Below, piece after piece: positions 44,713-54,014 of a stretch of 64,000 nt of DNA; within the stretch, counting starts at the first letter, position 1; each line of letters starts with the position of its first letter. The notes below the pieces were generated by a model, which saw nothing but the letters and a program-made list of their open reading frames with translations, was not told the DNA's origin and ran no database searches. Where the stretch lies: positions 30,381-94,380 of the forward strand of contig CAZCAC010000020.1 in assembly GCA_964496575.1 (NCBI GenBank), given 5' to 3'. The DNA is from CAZCAC01 sp964496575 (GTDB lineage Bacteria; Planctomycetota; UBA1135; GCA-002686595). The position numbers and the translations under genes are program-made.

Positions 44713-45408
44713 ATGCGTCCGATCCCTCCCCCTCCGCCGCCCCCTGAGGGCTTCCACCCCGACCCGGTGACTCTCCCCGCGGCGACCGGGACGCGTCGGG
44801 GAGCGGTGCTGTGGCTGGTGCGGCACGCCGAGGTCGACGCGCGCTGGCACGATGTCGCCTACGGGGCGCTCGACGTCCCGCTCTCCGAGAGCGGCCTCGC
44901 CGCGACCGAGCGCGTCGGTGAGGCCTTCTCGAGCGTCCCGGTCACGCTGATCCTCGCCTCCGACCTCGACCGGGCCCGGCGCCTGGGGCGGAGCATCTCG
45001 GAGGCGAGCGGGGCCCCGGTGCGGTCGGAGGAGACGCTGCGCGAGATGGACCGGGGCGAGTGGCAGGGCCTCCCCAAGCTGGAGTTCCGCCGCCGCTGGG
45101 AGGCACAGCAGGAGCGCTACTGGCAGGACCCCTTTCACTGGCGCGTGCCCGGCGGGGATGGCGACGCGACGATCTTCGCCCGCGCCTGGCCGACGATCCG
45201 GGCGGGTCTCGAGGAGGTGCGCGGGGGGACCCTGGTGATCGCCGCTCACGGCCAGCTCCTCCGCGTCGTGCTCGGTCGGATCCTCGAGCTCACCGTCGCC
45301 GAGAGCTTCGAGCACCTCCTGGACGCCGCACACGCCACGAAGCTGATCGACTCGGCGGAGGGGTGGCGCCTCGAGGCGCGGAACGTCGACGAGTCGGGGA
45401 TCGGGTGA
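44713..45408 (+). CDS. Histidine phosphatase-family protein (phosphoglycerate mutase-like)
   Basis: 231 aa. LWLVRHAEVDARWHDVAYGA has the catalytic R-H motif; LILASDLDRARRLGRSIS, REMDRGEWQGLP and VIAAHGQLLRVVLG (second His) complete the branch 1 pattern. It resembles CobC/alpha-ribazole phosphatase-like or other broad-range phosphatases, not glycolytic GpmA. The N-terminus is Pro-rich (MRPIPPPPPPPEGF). The ATG at 44713 is favoured; a GTG at 44611 would add 34 residues without support. Confidence 0.85.
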   Translation: MRPIPPPPPPPEGFHPDPVTLPAATGTRRGAVLWLVRHAEVDARWHDVAYGALDVPLSESGLAATERVGEAFSSVPVTLILASDLDRARRLGRSISEASGAPVRSEETLREMDRGEWQGLPKLEFRRRWEAQQERYWQDPFHWRVPGGDGDATIFARAWPTIRAGLEEVRGGTLVIAAHGQLLRVVLGRILELTVAESFEHLLDAAHATKLIDSAEGWRLEARNVDESGIG

Positions 45409-45420
45409 GGAGTCGAAGCG

Positions 45421-46572
45421 GTGCGGGTGCTCTTCGTCTCCCCCACCCTTCCCTGGCCCCTCGACGCCGGTGGACGCATCCGGACCTGGCAGCTGCTCCG
45501 CCACTCGAGCGAGGAGCACGAGGTACACCTCTGGGCCATCCGGCAACCGGACGCTCCCGAGAAGGCCGCCGCGCGCGTGGGCGAGGTCTGCGCGGAGCTG
45601 CGACTCTTCGAGCGCAGCGCGATGCCCCTGCTGCAGCGCGTCCTCGCCCCCGCTCCCGCGCGGTGGTTCCACTCCGCCGCGCTGAGCGAGGCGCTCGGAC
45701 GGCTCGATCCCGAGGCCTTCGACGTGATCCACGTCGATGAGCTCTGCGAGACCCGCGCCGTGCCGGAGGCGCTCGAGGCGCACAGCGTCGTCCATCACCA
45801 CAAGCTCGACCTGGAGCTGGCGCGGGCGCTCCTCGAGATGGGCCGTGGCTCGCGCCTGGAGGTCCTGCGGTGGCGCCGGCTGGAGCGGGAGGCGGCGTCG
45901 CGCTTCGACACGCACTTCTTCTGCTGCGCGCCGGACGCCCGGCGCTTCGCCGAACGGCACCGCGCGGCGCGCACCGCCGTGATCGAGAACGGCGTGGACC
46001 TCGAGGCCTTCACCCCGGAGGGCGGCGAACGCGACCGGCGACACCTGCTCTTCGTCGGCTCCCTCGACTACGCCCCCAACCTCGACGGTCTCGCCTGGTT
46101 CCTGCGATCGGGGTGGCGTCCCTTGCGGCGCGCGATCCCCGACCTGCGGCTCTCCCTCGTCGGGCGAGCCCCGGCGGAGGAGCTGCGCGGCCCCTTGCCC
46201 GACGGCGTCGAGCGGGTCGGCCCCGTCGCCGACGTCCGCCCGTGGCTGCGGCGGGCGACCGCCCTCCTCGTGCCGCTGCGCATCGGGGGCGGCACGCGGC
46301 TCAAGATCGTCGAGGCGCTGGCCACCGAGTGCCCGGTGGTCACCACCGCGGTCGGCGCCGAGGGGCTCGCGCTGGAGGGGGGCCGGCACCTCCACCTCGC
46401 CCGGGCGCCGAACGACCTGGTCGTCGCCGCCCTCGAGCTGCTCGAGGACCCGCGAGAGGCGCTTCGACGCGCGCGCGCCGGGCGTGAGCGGGTCGCCCTG
46501 CGCTACGGCTGGGATCGGCTCGCCGAGAAGCTGTCCGAGGCGTGGGGCGAGGCGGCCAGGGCGACCTCGTAG
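45421..46572 (+). CDS. Family 4 glycosyltransferase
   Basis: 383 aa beginning at GTG. A GT-B fold: MRVLFVSPTLPWPLDAGGR at the start, FDVIHVDELCETRAV in the N-domain, VIENGVDLEAFTP and LLFVGSLDYAPNLDGLAWFL at the domain joint, and the C-domain donor site LLVPLRIGGGTRLKIVEALA with the E-x7-E-like motif. It probably adds one sugar to a lipid-linked chain in the polysaccharide cluster. Its last 70 bases overlap the end of the convergent gene at 46503-47639. Confidence 0.9.
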   Translation: MRVLFVSPTLPWPLDAGGRIRTWQLLRHSSEEHEVHLWAIRQPDAPEKAAARVGEVCAELRLFERSAMPLLQRVLAPAPARWFHSAALSEALGRLDPEAFDVIHVDELCETRAVPEALEAHSVVHHHKLDLELARALLEMGRGSRLEVLRWRRLEREAASRFDTHFFCCAPDARRFAERHRAARTAVIENGVDLEAFTPEGGERDRRHLLFVGSLDYAPNLDGLAWFLRSGWRPLRRAIPDLRLSLVGRAPAEELRGPLPDGVERVGPVADVRPWLRRATALLVPLRIGGGTRLKIVEALATECPVVTTAVGAEGLALEGGRHLHLARAPNDLVVAALELLEDPREALRRARAGRERVALRYGWDRLAEKLSEAWGEAARATS

Positions 46573-47639
46573 CCTAGCTCCGTCGCCGCGGCGGCGCGCT
46601 CCCAGCTGAACTTCCGCGCGATCCGCTCGCGCGCCCCCGCCTTCGACGGCCCGGCGAGCGCAGCTTCCACGGCGGCGCGCAGCGCGGCGGGATCCTCCGC
46701 CGAGCCGAACCAGGCCGCGTCCCCCAGGCACTCCCGGGTGCTGCCGCCGGGGGTGACGACGATCCGGCAGCCGCACAGCGCGGCTTCCAGGCTGGCCAGG
46801 CCGGGGGTCTCGTACCAGCTGGGACAGACGTTCACCAGCGCGGACTGGAGTCGCTCGCGAACACCGGCGCGATCGAGGGGACCGGTGAACTCCACCGCGT
46901 CCCCCGCCGCGGCCCGGCACCGCTCCTCGTAGCCGCGCGCGAAGCGCCCCGCCTTCCCGATCAGGACGAGCGGCACCTCGAGCCCCCGCAGCGCCTCGAT
47001 CAAGGTGAGCTGGTTCTTGCGCGGCTCGATCCGACCGACGCAGACGATCCCCTGGCGCAGGGCCTCCGCCCGCGGCACGAAGTAGGAGGAGTCCGCCGCG
47101 TTGGGGACCACCACCACCTCGCCCGTCCAGCCGAAGCGCCGCTTGATCGCGCTCGCTTCGGCGCGGCTGTTGGGCAGGATGACCTCGACGCCATCGAGGA
47201 GCTCGCGCGCACCGCCGCCGAAGGAGAGCGGCGGTCGCGAGGAGGGTCGGAGCCCTCCGCGCAGCCAGGGCGAAATGGAGCGCTGTAGCACCTTGAGCGA
47301 GGGATAGGCCCGCGCGCCGAAGGTGCGGGAGATCCACCCCTGCACTCCCTCTCGACCCCGGGCATCGTACTCGTCGGTGGGCCACCAGATCGGGCTGAGC
47401 ACCGCGGGCCGCCGCAGTGCCTTCAGCCGCCGCAGGTGCGGTAGGTTCTCCCACAGCCGATCGAGGTGGAAGAGGTGCACCAGGTCGAACTCATCGGAGC
47501 CGAGGTCGGGGTGGGCGTCGGCCCGCAGCTCGATCGTGTGGCCGCGCTCGCGCAGCCTCTCCGCCGTCGAGAGGATCTGGATCGTGTCCCCGCCGAGGTG
47601 CTCTTCGAGGTCGCGGCGAACCAGCCAGAGGACCCTCAT
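46503..47639 (-). CDS. Family 4 glycosyltransferase
   Basis: 378 aa. N-domain MRVLWLVRRDLEEHLGGDTI; domain joint VVVVPNAADSSYFVPRAEAL and IVCVGRIEPRKNQLTLIEAL; C-domain CPSWYETPGLASLEAALCGC, the E-x7-E retaining GT4 signature region. No TM helix. It is the last gene of the minus-strand polysaccharide run (after wecB, glycosylphosphotransferase and another GT4) and begins three bases after the wecB stop. Its 3' end overlaps the convergent GT4 gene by 70 bp. Confidence 0.9.
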   Translation of the reverse strand: MRVLWLVRRDLEEHLGGDTIQILSTAERLRERGHTIELRADAHPDLGSDEFDLVHLFHLDRLWENLPHLRRLKALRRPAVLSPIWWPTDEYDARGREGVQGWISRTFGARAYPSLKVLQRSISPWLRGGLRPSSRPPLSFGGGARELLDGVEVILPNSRAEASAIKRRFGWTGEVVVVPNAADSSYFVPRAEALRQGIVCVGRIEPRKNQLTLIEALRGLEVPLVLIGKAGRFARGYEERCRAAAGDAVEFTGPLDRAGVRERLQSALVNVCPSWYETPGLASLEAALCGCRIVVTPGGSTRECLGDAAWFGSAEDPAALRAAVEAALAGPSKAGARERIARKFSWERAAAATELGYEVALAASPHASDSFSASRSQP

Positions 47640-47642
47640 CGA

Positions 47643-48791
47643 TCAGCCCCGCCGGGGCTCGAAGTCGGGGAGGAGCCGCTCGCCGTCGACGAGATCCTCG
47701 ACGATCCGCGCCGCCGCCCGGCCGTCGCCGTACAGGAGCACCTCCGGCCGCCCCATCGCCGCCAGGGTCTCGCGGTCGCCGAGCAGCTCACCCGCCGCGG
47801 CGAGGATCCTCTCCCGATCGGTACCGACGAGCTGTGCCACCCCCGCCTCGACCGCCTCGGGGCGCTCGGTCTTCTCGCGCAGGACCAGCACCGGCTTCCC
47901 GACCGAGGGCGCCTCTTCCTGCAGGCCGCCGGAATCAGTGATGACCAGCTCGGCCCGCAGCAGGAGCGAGGTCAGCTGGGGGTACGCCAGCGGCTCGAGC
48001 AGGGTGATGCGCGGGTGCCCGCCGAGGAGCTCGTGCGCGGGCCCCTTGACGTTGGGGTTCAGGTGCACGGGGTAGACCAGGTGGACGTCGGGAAAGCGAT
48101 CGGTCAGCTCGCGCAGCGCGGTGAAGGTCTCGCGCAGCGGCTCGCCGAAGCTCTCCCGGCGGTGCGCGGTCACCAGCACCAGCCGGCGGCCGTCCAGCGG
48201 GACCGTCTCCGGCAGGGGCTGCTTCGAGAGGCGCTCCTTCATCCAGAAGAGGGCGTCGATCCCCGTGTTCCCGGTGACCCGCACGGTGGCGGGAGACACC
48301 CCCTCGCCGATCAGCGCCTCCGCCGCGGCGGCGGTCGGGGCGAAGTGGTGATCCGCGACGACGCCGGCGACCCGCCGGCTCACCTCCTCGGGGAAGGGGC
48401 TGCGCTTGTCGTCGGTTCGCAGCCCCGCCTCGACGTGCGCGACCCGCGCCCCGTTGAGGAAGGAGACGATCGCTCCGGCCATCACCGTGAGCGTATCCCC
48501 CTGCACCACCACGATGTCGGGATCCTGCTCGGTCACGACCGCGTCGAGCGCCGAGGACATCCGACCGAAGAGTCCGCCGAGCCGCTGGTTGGCCCGCATC
48601 AGCCCCAGGTCGAGCTCGGGGGTGATCTCGAACGCCGCCAGCGCCTCGTCGAGCATCTCGCGGTGCTGCGCCGTCGAGCACACGCACAGCCGCACCGCGT
48701 CCTCGCGGGCGCGCAGGGCGTGGATCACCGGCGCGAGCTTGATCACCTCCGGTCGGGTTCCGAGGACGACGAGAATCGACTTCATGGGCAT
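47643..48791 (-). CDS. wecB: UDP-N-acetylglucosamine 2-epimerase (non-hydrolysing)
   Basis: 382 aa from the ATG at 48791 (or 380 from 48785). SILVVLGTRPEVIKLAPVIH, STAQHREMLDEALAAF, VVQGDTLTVMAGAI, VAHVEAGLRTDDKRSPFPEE, VTAHRRESFGEPLRE and VITDSGGLQEEAPSVGKPVL are all present. It makes UDP-ManNAc for surface polysaccharides. No wecC dehydrogenase gene is in the window. Longer upstream frame parts are shadows of the neighbouring gene. Confidence 0.95.
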   Translation of the reverse strand: MPMKSILVVLGTRPEVIKLAPVIHALRAREDAVRLCVCSTAQHREMLDEALAAFEITPELDLGLMRANQRLGGLFGRMSSALDAVVTEQDPDIVVVQGDTLTVMAGAIVSFLNGARVAHVEAGLRTDDKRSPFPEEVSRRVAGVVADHHFAPTAAAAEALIGEGVSPATVRVTGNTGIDALFWMKERLSKQPLPETVPLDGRRLVLVTAHRRESFGEPLRETFTALRELTDRFPDVHLVYPVHLNPNVKGPAHELLGGHPRITLLEPLAYPQLTSLLLRAELVITDSGGLQEEAPSVGKPVLVLREKTERPEAVEAGVAQLVGTDRERILAAAGELLGDRETLAAMGRPEVLLYGDGRAAARIVEDLVDGERLLPDFEPRRG

Positions 48792-48808
48792 GGCGAGCTC
48801 GGCACGGC

Positions 48809-50206
48809 TCAGGCGTTGCGATTGAGGAAGCCGCCGAAGACGGTCCGCCAGATGATCTTGCAGTCGAGGACCACCGACCAGTTCCGGATGTAGAAGAGGT
48901 CGTACTGCAGTCGCTCGTCGGGCGGCGCGTCCCCCCGCTGGCCGTGGATCTGCGCCCAGCCGGTGAGCCCGGGCTTGACGCGGTGCCGCAGCATGTAGCG
49001 AGGAATGCTCTCCTTGAAGCGCTCGACGAATACCGGCTGCGCCGGCCGCGGCCCGACGAGGCTCATGTCCCCGACGATGACGTTCCACAGCTGCGGCAGC
49101 TCGTCGATGCTGAGGAAGCGCATCCAGCGCCCCACCCGGGTGACCCGCGGATCGTTGGGCACGCCCCACACCGGCCCGTCCTTCTCCGCGTCGGCGACCA
49201 TGGTGCGGATCTTGTGGATGATGAAGCAGCGCCCGTCGAGGCCGAAGCGCTCCTGGCGATAGAAGACGGGGCCCGGAGAGGTGAGCCGGACCAGGAGCGC
49301 GGCGAGCAGGATGAGCGGCCCCGTCATGATGAGCCCCAGCGTGGCGAGGGTCACGTCGAACACGCGCTTGAGCACGTACCCCCAGCCGATCATCGGCGAG
49401 CTGCTCACCGCGAGCAGCGGCAGGCCGTCGAAGTCCTCGATCCGCGCGCCGAGCAGCGCGTGCTTGCAGAGGTCGGAGATCAGGTTGACGTCGACCAGGT
49501 CGTTCTCCAGCTGGTGGAGGATCCCGTCGAGGTGCGGATCGATCGGCGGCGACTGGACGACGAAGACCTCGTCGATCTGTTCCACGCGCACGATCGCGGT
49601 GAGCTCGTGGATCGTCCCCACCACCGGCACCGAGTCGATCTCGTCTCCGACCTCGTCAGCGGTGTGCGTGGCGTAGCCGACGAGGTGCAACCCGAGCTCG
49701 GGGTGCATCCGGAACTTCTCCTGGATGAGCCGCGCGAGCCCGTCGGTGCCCACCACCAGCGCGTTCCGCGAGGTCCAGCCGCGACGGCGCAGCGCCCGGA
49801 TCAGCTCGCGGAAGCCGACGCGCAGGACCAGCAGGTAGACGGTGGAGCTGATCCAGAAGGTCCCGAGGAAGATCCGCGAGTAGTTCCCCTTGAAGAGCAG
49901 CCAGCTGGCGCTGACCAGCACCAGGGTGAAGAGTCCGGTCGCGCGGGCCAGGCGGAAGACCTCACCCACCCGGCTGCCGCGGCGGCGCGTCTGGGAGAGC
50001 TTGAAGCCCGCGAAGAAGAAGAGCCACAGCACCGGGATCAGCCAGAGCACCGTCTGGTACGAGGCCCACGGGGGCACCTCGAAGTCCATCGGGATCCAGC
50101 CGCTCAGGAAGCGGATCCGGTACGCGAGCCACCAGCTCCCGAACAGGAGGAGGCAGTCGCAGAGGAAGAGCAGGCTGCGCCAGAACTGGATCTTCTTAGT
50201 GAGCAC
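48809..50206 (-). CDS. Polyprenyl glycosylphosphotransferase (initiating sugar-1-P transferase)
   Basis: 465 aa beginning at GTG. An N-terminal half with about four TM helices (LLFLCDCLLLFGSWWLAYRI, VLWLIPVLWLFFFAGFKL) and a CoA-binding-like region (NALVVGTDGLARLIQEKF), then a fifth TM helix and the catalytic sugar-transferase domain: KRVFDVTLATLGLIMTGPLI, GPVFYRQERFGLDG, FLSIDELPQLWNVIVGDMSL, VGPRPAQPVF. It attaches the first sugar phosphate to undecaprenyl phosphate, starting repeat-unit assembly. It overlaps the upstream GT4 gene by 11 bases. Confidence 0.93.
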   Translation of the reverse strand: MLTKKIQFWRSLLFLCDCLLLFGSWWLAYRIRFLSGWIPMDFEVPPWASYQTVLWLIPVLWLFFFAGFKLSQTRRRGSRVGEVFRLARATGLFTLVLVSASWLLFKGNYSRIFLGTFWISSTVYLLVLRVGFRELIRALRRRGWTSRNALVVGTDGLARLIQEKFRMHPELGLHLVGYATHTADEVGDEIDSVPVVGTIHELTAIVRVEQIDEVFVVQSPPIDPHLDGILHQLENDLVDVNLISDLCKHALLGARIEDFDGLPLLAVSSSPMIGWGYVLKRVFDVTLATLGLIMTGPLILLAALLVRLTSPGPVFYRQERFGLDGRCFIIHKIRTMVADAEKDGPVWGVPNDPRVTRVGRWMRFLSIDELPQLWNVIVGDMSLVGPRPAQPVFVERFKESIPRYMLRHRVKPGLTGWAQIHGQRGDAPPDERLQYDLFYIRNWSVVLDCKIIWRTVFGGFLNRNA

Positions 50207-51374
50207 GCTCCACCTCCACGCGTGGCCGCGTCTCTTCCCGCTCCTCCGGTGCTTCCCCCCGGTGCGCGCGGAGGGCCTGCTCGACGAAGGAGGTGAACCT
50301 CGCCGCCGCGACCTTGCGATCGAAGCGCGCCGCGTGCCGGCGCAGCGCCGGGGCGTGGAAGCTCCCCTCGCTCTCCTCGAAGCGTCGCACCGCTTCCACC
50401 AGCGCGCGCGGCTCGGGTCGCTCGAAGAAGACGCCGGTGGGCACCGCGTCGCGGGACGCTCCGTCGATCGGCACGACCGTGTCGAGCAAGCCGCCGCGCC
50501 CCAGGGCGATCGTCGGTTTCCCGGCAGCCGCCGCTTCCAGCGGGGCGATGCCGAAGTCCTCGACCGCGGTGTGGACGAACGCGCGGCAGGAGAGGTACTG
50601 CTCGGTCAGCTCCTCGTCGGAGATCCAGCCGAGGAGCTCGACGTTCGGCGCGGCGCGGCGGCGCAGGCGACGCTCGAGGGGGCCGCTGCCGACGATTCGA
50701 AGCGGGCGGCCGAGCTCGCTGAACGCGTCTACGGCGATCTCGACACCCTTGTTGGCCACCAGCGAGCTGACCATCAGGTACTGATCACCTGGCCGAGACT
50801 GCCCCCCGAAGCGCGCGGTGTCGACCGGCGGGTGGATCACCGTCGCCGACCGCCGGTAGTACTTGCGGATCCGCGCGGCGACGAAGCTGGAGATGGCGAT
50901 GAAGCGATCGACTCGCTGCGAGGAAGTGACGTCCCACGCGCGCAGCGCGGCGAGCAGCGGCGGCGCGAGGAAGCGGCTGGTGAGCTTGTTCGGCGGAAAG
51001 TACTGCGGAGCGAGGTCCCAGACGTAGCGCATCGGGGACAGGCAATTGCAGATGTGCAGCGCATCGGGGCGGGTGAGCACGCCCTTGACCACGCCGCTGC
51101 TGTTGGAGATCACGAGGTCGTAGTCGCGGAGGTCCAGCGACTCCGCGGCGAGGGGCAGGACCGGCAGGCAGAAGCGGTAGTACTTCCGCGCGCCGGGCAC
51201 GCGCTGCAACCAGGAGGTCCGCACGCCCCTCCTCGCGATCGCGGGAGAGACCGCTTCCTCCCGGTACACCAACGAGAAGATGTCCGCGTCGGGGTAGAGC
51301 TCGCTCAGGAACTCGAGAACTCTCTCCCCTCCGCGCATCCTCGTCAGCCAATCGTGAACGAGTGCGATCTTCAT
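50196..51374 (-). CDS. Family 4 glycosyltransferase (mannosyltransferase-like)
   Basis: 392 aa. MKIALVHDWLTRMRGGERVL is the typical opening of the WbaZ/ExpC-like GT4 enzymes; also LISNSSGVVKGVL-like ISNSSGVVKGV, HICNCLSPMRYVWD, FIAISSFVAARIRKYYRRSA, and GDQYLMVSSLVANKGVEIAV. The donor site is FGIAPLEAAAAGKPTIALGR. Many relatives transfer mannose, which would fit the manC gene in this window. It is the first gene of the minus-strand run, divergent from the O-antigen ligase-like gene. Confidence 0.9.
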   Translation of the reverse strand: MKIALVHDWLTRMRGGERVLEFLSELYPDADIFSLVYREEAVSPAIARRGVRTSWLQRVPGARKYYRFCLPVLPLAAESLDLRDYDLVISNSSGVVKGVLTRPDALHICNCLSPMRYVWDLAPQYFPPNKLTSRFLAPPLLAALRAWDVTSSQRVDRFIAISSFVAARIRKYYRRSATVIHPPVDTARFGGQSRPGDQYLMVSSLVANKGVEIAVDAFSELGRPLRIVGSGPLERRLRRRAAPNVELLGWISDEELTEQYLSCRAFVHTAVEDFGIAPLEAAAAGKPTIALGRGGLLDTVVPIDGASRDAVPTGVFFERPEPRALVEAVRRFEESEGSFHAPALRRHAARFDRKVAAARFTSFVEQALRAHRGEAPEEREETRPRVEVERAH

Positions 51375-51411
51375 GAATTCGGGATCCCTGCTGCGGCACA
51401 GCAGACCACAG

Positions 51412-51523
51412 CACGGGCTGCGCCCGCAACCTGGCCGGTCATTAGACTTCTCAGGTCACGATTCTCGCCAGCCTCAATACCCTCCCACCCTGCTTTCTGC
51501 GCGCAACGCGCAGAAACGGACTC
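51412..51523 (+). repeat. Repeated leader element, copy C (upstream of the O-antigen ligase-like gene)
   Basis: Plus orientation and the same block order as copy B, but more diverged: a CGGGC-TGC-GCCCG hairpin (51414-51426), CCGGTCA, then TCACGATTCTCG (51456 onwards), and TTTCTGCGCG-CAA-CGCGCAGAAA (51494-51516) followed by CGGACTCC. The loop has changed from one base to CAA while the arms still pair. The start codon of the next gene is about 55 bases further on. Confidence 0.75.
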
Positions 51524-51579
51524 CTCGCAGCACTGAAGATGGGTTTCCGGCAAGGTGCGTCGGGTTCTATCATGCGCCG

Positions 51580-52797
51580 ATGCCCGCCTCCCCCCAGCCC
51601 GCCCCCGTCCTGCGCCCGGGAAGCGAGGGGATCACCCAGGGGATGCTCCTGGGAATGGTGCTCTGCTCGTACTTCTCGATCGCCCTGATGCAGATCCTGC
51701 TCGGGCTGGCCTTCCTGAACTGGGGCTGGGGGCTCTTTCGTCCCGGAGACCATTGCGGGCGCCCCACGGTCCGGGCCCCCCTGGCGCTGCCGATGGCCGG
51801 CTTCGTCGCGGTCTCCGCGCTCTCGGCGCTGCTCGCCCGGGACGCCCACGGGATCAAGGAGTCGCTCAGCGGCGGCATGCCGCTCCTCGTCTACCTGGTG
51901 ACCCTGAACGTCATGGCCGCGCCGCCGAGACTCCGGCGGTGCGTGTGGTTCGTCGTCGCCGGCGGCGCGCTGGCGGCGATCCTGGGACTCCTCCAGGCGG
52001 CCTTCGAAGCCCGTGGCTTCCGGATCGCCGGCAGCCTCAGCCACTACATGACCTTCTCCGGCGTGCTGATGCTGGCGGCGATGGTCGCCCTGGCCCGCCT
52101 CGTCTTCGGCGCGAGCGGTCGGGAGCGCCTCGTCCTCGTCTTCAGCCTGCTCGCGATCGGGGCGGCCCTCCTCCTGACCCAGACGCGCGGCTCCTGGCTG
52201 GGGGTCGCGGCGGGCTCGGTGGTCGTGCTGGCCCTGCGCCAGTGGCGACTGCTCCCGCTCTTGCCGATCGCGGTGGGCATCGCCTACCTCCTCGCCCCCG
52301 GGCACGTTCAGGATCGTATCCTCTCGACGTTCGATCTCACCGACAAGACGGTCAGCCAGCGCGAGGTGATGTGGCGCGTCGGCGCGGAGATCGTGGCCGA
52401 GCACCCGCTGCTCGGTATCGGTCCGCGCCGGACCGACGAGTACTACGGTGATCATCGGCCCGAGGACGATCCCTACGCCGGGCAGAACCCACCGGGACAC
52501 CTGCACAACAACGTCGTCCAGACCGCGGCGGAGCGCGGGCTCGTCGGGCTGCTCCTCTGGCTCGCGATCTGGATCCTCTGGTTCTTCCTCGCCGGACGGG
52601 TCTGGAAGAGCCTCGGGCCCGAGGCGAGCCTCGAGCGAGCGGTGGTGGCCGGCTCGCTGGCGGCGCTGACCGCGTTCCAGACGATGGGGTTCTTCGAGTA
52701 CAACGCCGGCGACTCGGAGGTGGCGACGCTGGCGCTGTTCATCACCGCCTGGCCGTTCGCGGTGCGAGGGATTCGATCAGGCGAGGCCGAGGTATAG
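51580..52797 (+). CDS. O-antigen ligase / polymerase family membrane protein
   Basis: 405 aa with about ten to eleven TM helices. The Wzy_C/WaaL signature region includes LLLTQTRGSWLGVAAGSVVV, REVMWRVGAEIVAEHPLLGI, and the large external loop end HLHNNVVQTAAERGLVGLLL, with the conserved His. It either ligates polymer to lipid A-core or polymerises the repeat units; these are hard to separate by sequence. The start is the ATG at 51580; upstream frame parts run into the repeat element. The 3' end overlaps the convergent GT4 gene by 21 bases. Confidence 0.85.
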   Translation: MPASPQPAPVLRPGSEGITQGMLLGMVLCSYFSIALMQILLGLAFLNWGWGLFRPGDHCGRPTVRAPLALPMAGFVAVSALSALLARDAHGIKESLSGGMPLLVYLVTLNVMAAPPRLRRCVWFVVAGGALAAILGLLQAAFEARGFRIAGSLSHYMTFSGVLMLAAMVALARLVFGASGRERLVLVFSLLAIGAALLLTQTRGSWLGVAAGSVVVLALRQWRLLPLLPIAVGIAYLLAPGHVQDRILSTFDLTDKTVSQREVMWRVGAEIVAEHPLLGIGPRRTDEYYGDHRPEDDPYAGQNPPGHLHNNVVQTAAERGLVGLLLWLAIWILWFFLAGRVWKSLGPEASLERAVVAGSLAALTAFQTMGFFEYNAGDSEVATLALFITAWPFAVRGIRSGEAEV

Positions 52798-54012
52798 CGC
52801 CTCGAGCTGGTCGACCATTCCCTTCCGCGACCGCGGCGCGTAGGGGCGCGCGCACAGCTCCGCGCGCCAGGCGGGGTCGGTAGCGAAGCGCTCGAGCGCG
52901 GCGCGCCACGGCTCGTCCTCGCCGGCGGGCAGCAGGTGGAACGCGGGGTCGTCGAGGCCGCCGAGGCGTGAGGCGAAGACCGGCAGTCCCGCCGCCCGCG
53001 CCTCGCGCGCGCCCAGGCCGTGCGTCTCGGGCCACAACGAGGGGGCCGCGACCCCCTGCAACCGCGGGAGGATGCGCGAGAGCTCGGCGCGCACGTAGGG
53101 ACCGTGGAGGTGGACGCGCTCCGAGCTCGAGGCCAGGCGCTCGAGCGCGTCGACGCAGGAGCGGTCGCCGTGGTAGCTCTCGAGTGGGCCGTGGACCTCG
53201 AGGGTGAGCGGGCCGCGCAGCTCGTCGACGAGGCGCGCGAGCTCCAGCACGCCCTTGCTCGGCTGGACCGCGCCGAGATAACCGACGCGGAGCGGCGCGC
53301 CTTCCGGCGGCGGCACGACCTCGACCCGCGCGGGGACCTCGACTCCATTCTCGCAGACGACGAGCCGCGAGGGGTCGACCCCGAGCCGGGCGTACCACTC
53401 GCGCGCCGCGACCGACGGCACCAGGAGAGCCGCGCACGCGTCGAACGCCTCGTGCGCGGTGACCAGCCGCTCGGCCACGACCGCTTCCGGATCACGGGGG
53501 GCGCGCAGCTGCGGCCAGGTTCCCGCCCAGCACGCGCCGCAGCGCTCGGGAATCGCCGCCTCGCAGCTCTCGCCCTCGCGCGCGAAGAGCTGACCTCGCG
53601 GGCAGAGCGGCCAGTAGTCGTGCAGCGTCCACAGGACCGGCACGCGAAGCTCGCGGAGGCGTCGCGGAACGCCGAGCCCCCAGCCGCTGAGGTGGTGCAC
53701 GTGCACGAGATCGAGCCCCGCCTCCGCGCTCCACCGCGCCGCGGCCTCTTCCAGCGCCGGCGTCCGGATCAGGTCGAGGAGCTCCAGCTGCGACTCGTAA
53801 CGCCAGCCGATCCGGCGCACGGCGACGCCGCCCTGGCGTCGGTCGGCTTCCTCGCCCTCCGCCAGCTCGTCGGTCTCGAGGACCAGCGCCGCCACGTCGT
53901 GTCCCCGCCGCAGGAGCTCGGACGACAGGGTCGCGAGCACCGTCTCCACGCCACCGGGTCCAGGGCCCCAGCGCGCGCCGAGCAGCCCGATGCGCAGGGC
54001 CCGGGCGCTCAC
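52777..54012 (-). CDS. Family 4 glycosyltransferase
   Basis: 411 aa from the GTG at 54012, two bases after the stop of the upstream gene. GT-B pattern: LRIGLLGARWGPGPGGVETV, DLVHVHHLSGWGLGVPRRLR, VLWTLHDYWPLCPRGQLFAR (the H-D-Y-W-P block), a Cys pair (RCGACWAGTWPQL), VPSVAAREWYARLGVDPSRL and LRVGYLGAVQPSKGVLELAR, with C-domain PSLWPETHGLGAREARAAGL. Proteins with HDYWPLCPRG and clustered Cys form a recurrent GT4 subgroup; the upstream gene has the same Cys-rich block, so the pair probably arose by duplication. Confidence 0.9.
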   Translation of the reverse strand: MSARALRIGLLGARWGPGPGGVETVLATLSSELLRRGHDVAALVLETDELAEGEEADRRQGGVAVRRIGWRYESQLELLDLIRTPALEEAAARWSAEAGLDLVHVHHLSGWGLGVPRRLRELRVPVLWTLHDYWPLCPRGQLFAREGESCEAAIPERCGACWAGTWPQLRAPRDPEAVVAERLVTAHEAFDACAALLVPSVAAREWYARLGVDPSRLVVCENGVEVPARVEVVPPPEGAPLRVGYLGAVQPSKGVLELARLVDELRGPLTLEVHGPLESYHGDRSCVDALERLASSSERVHLHGPYVRAELSRILPRLQGVAAPSLWPETHGLGAREARAAGLPVFASRLGGLDDPAFHLLPAGEDEPWRAALERFATDPAWRAELCARPYAPRSRKGMVDQLEALYLGLA

Positions 54013-54014
54013 GC

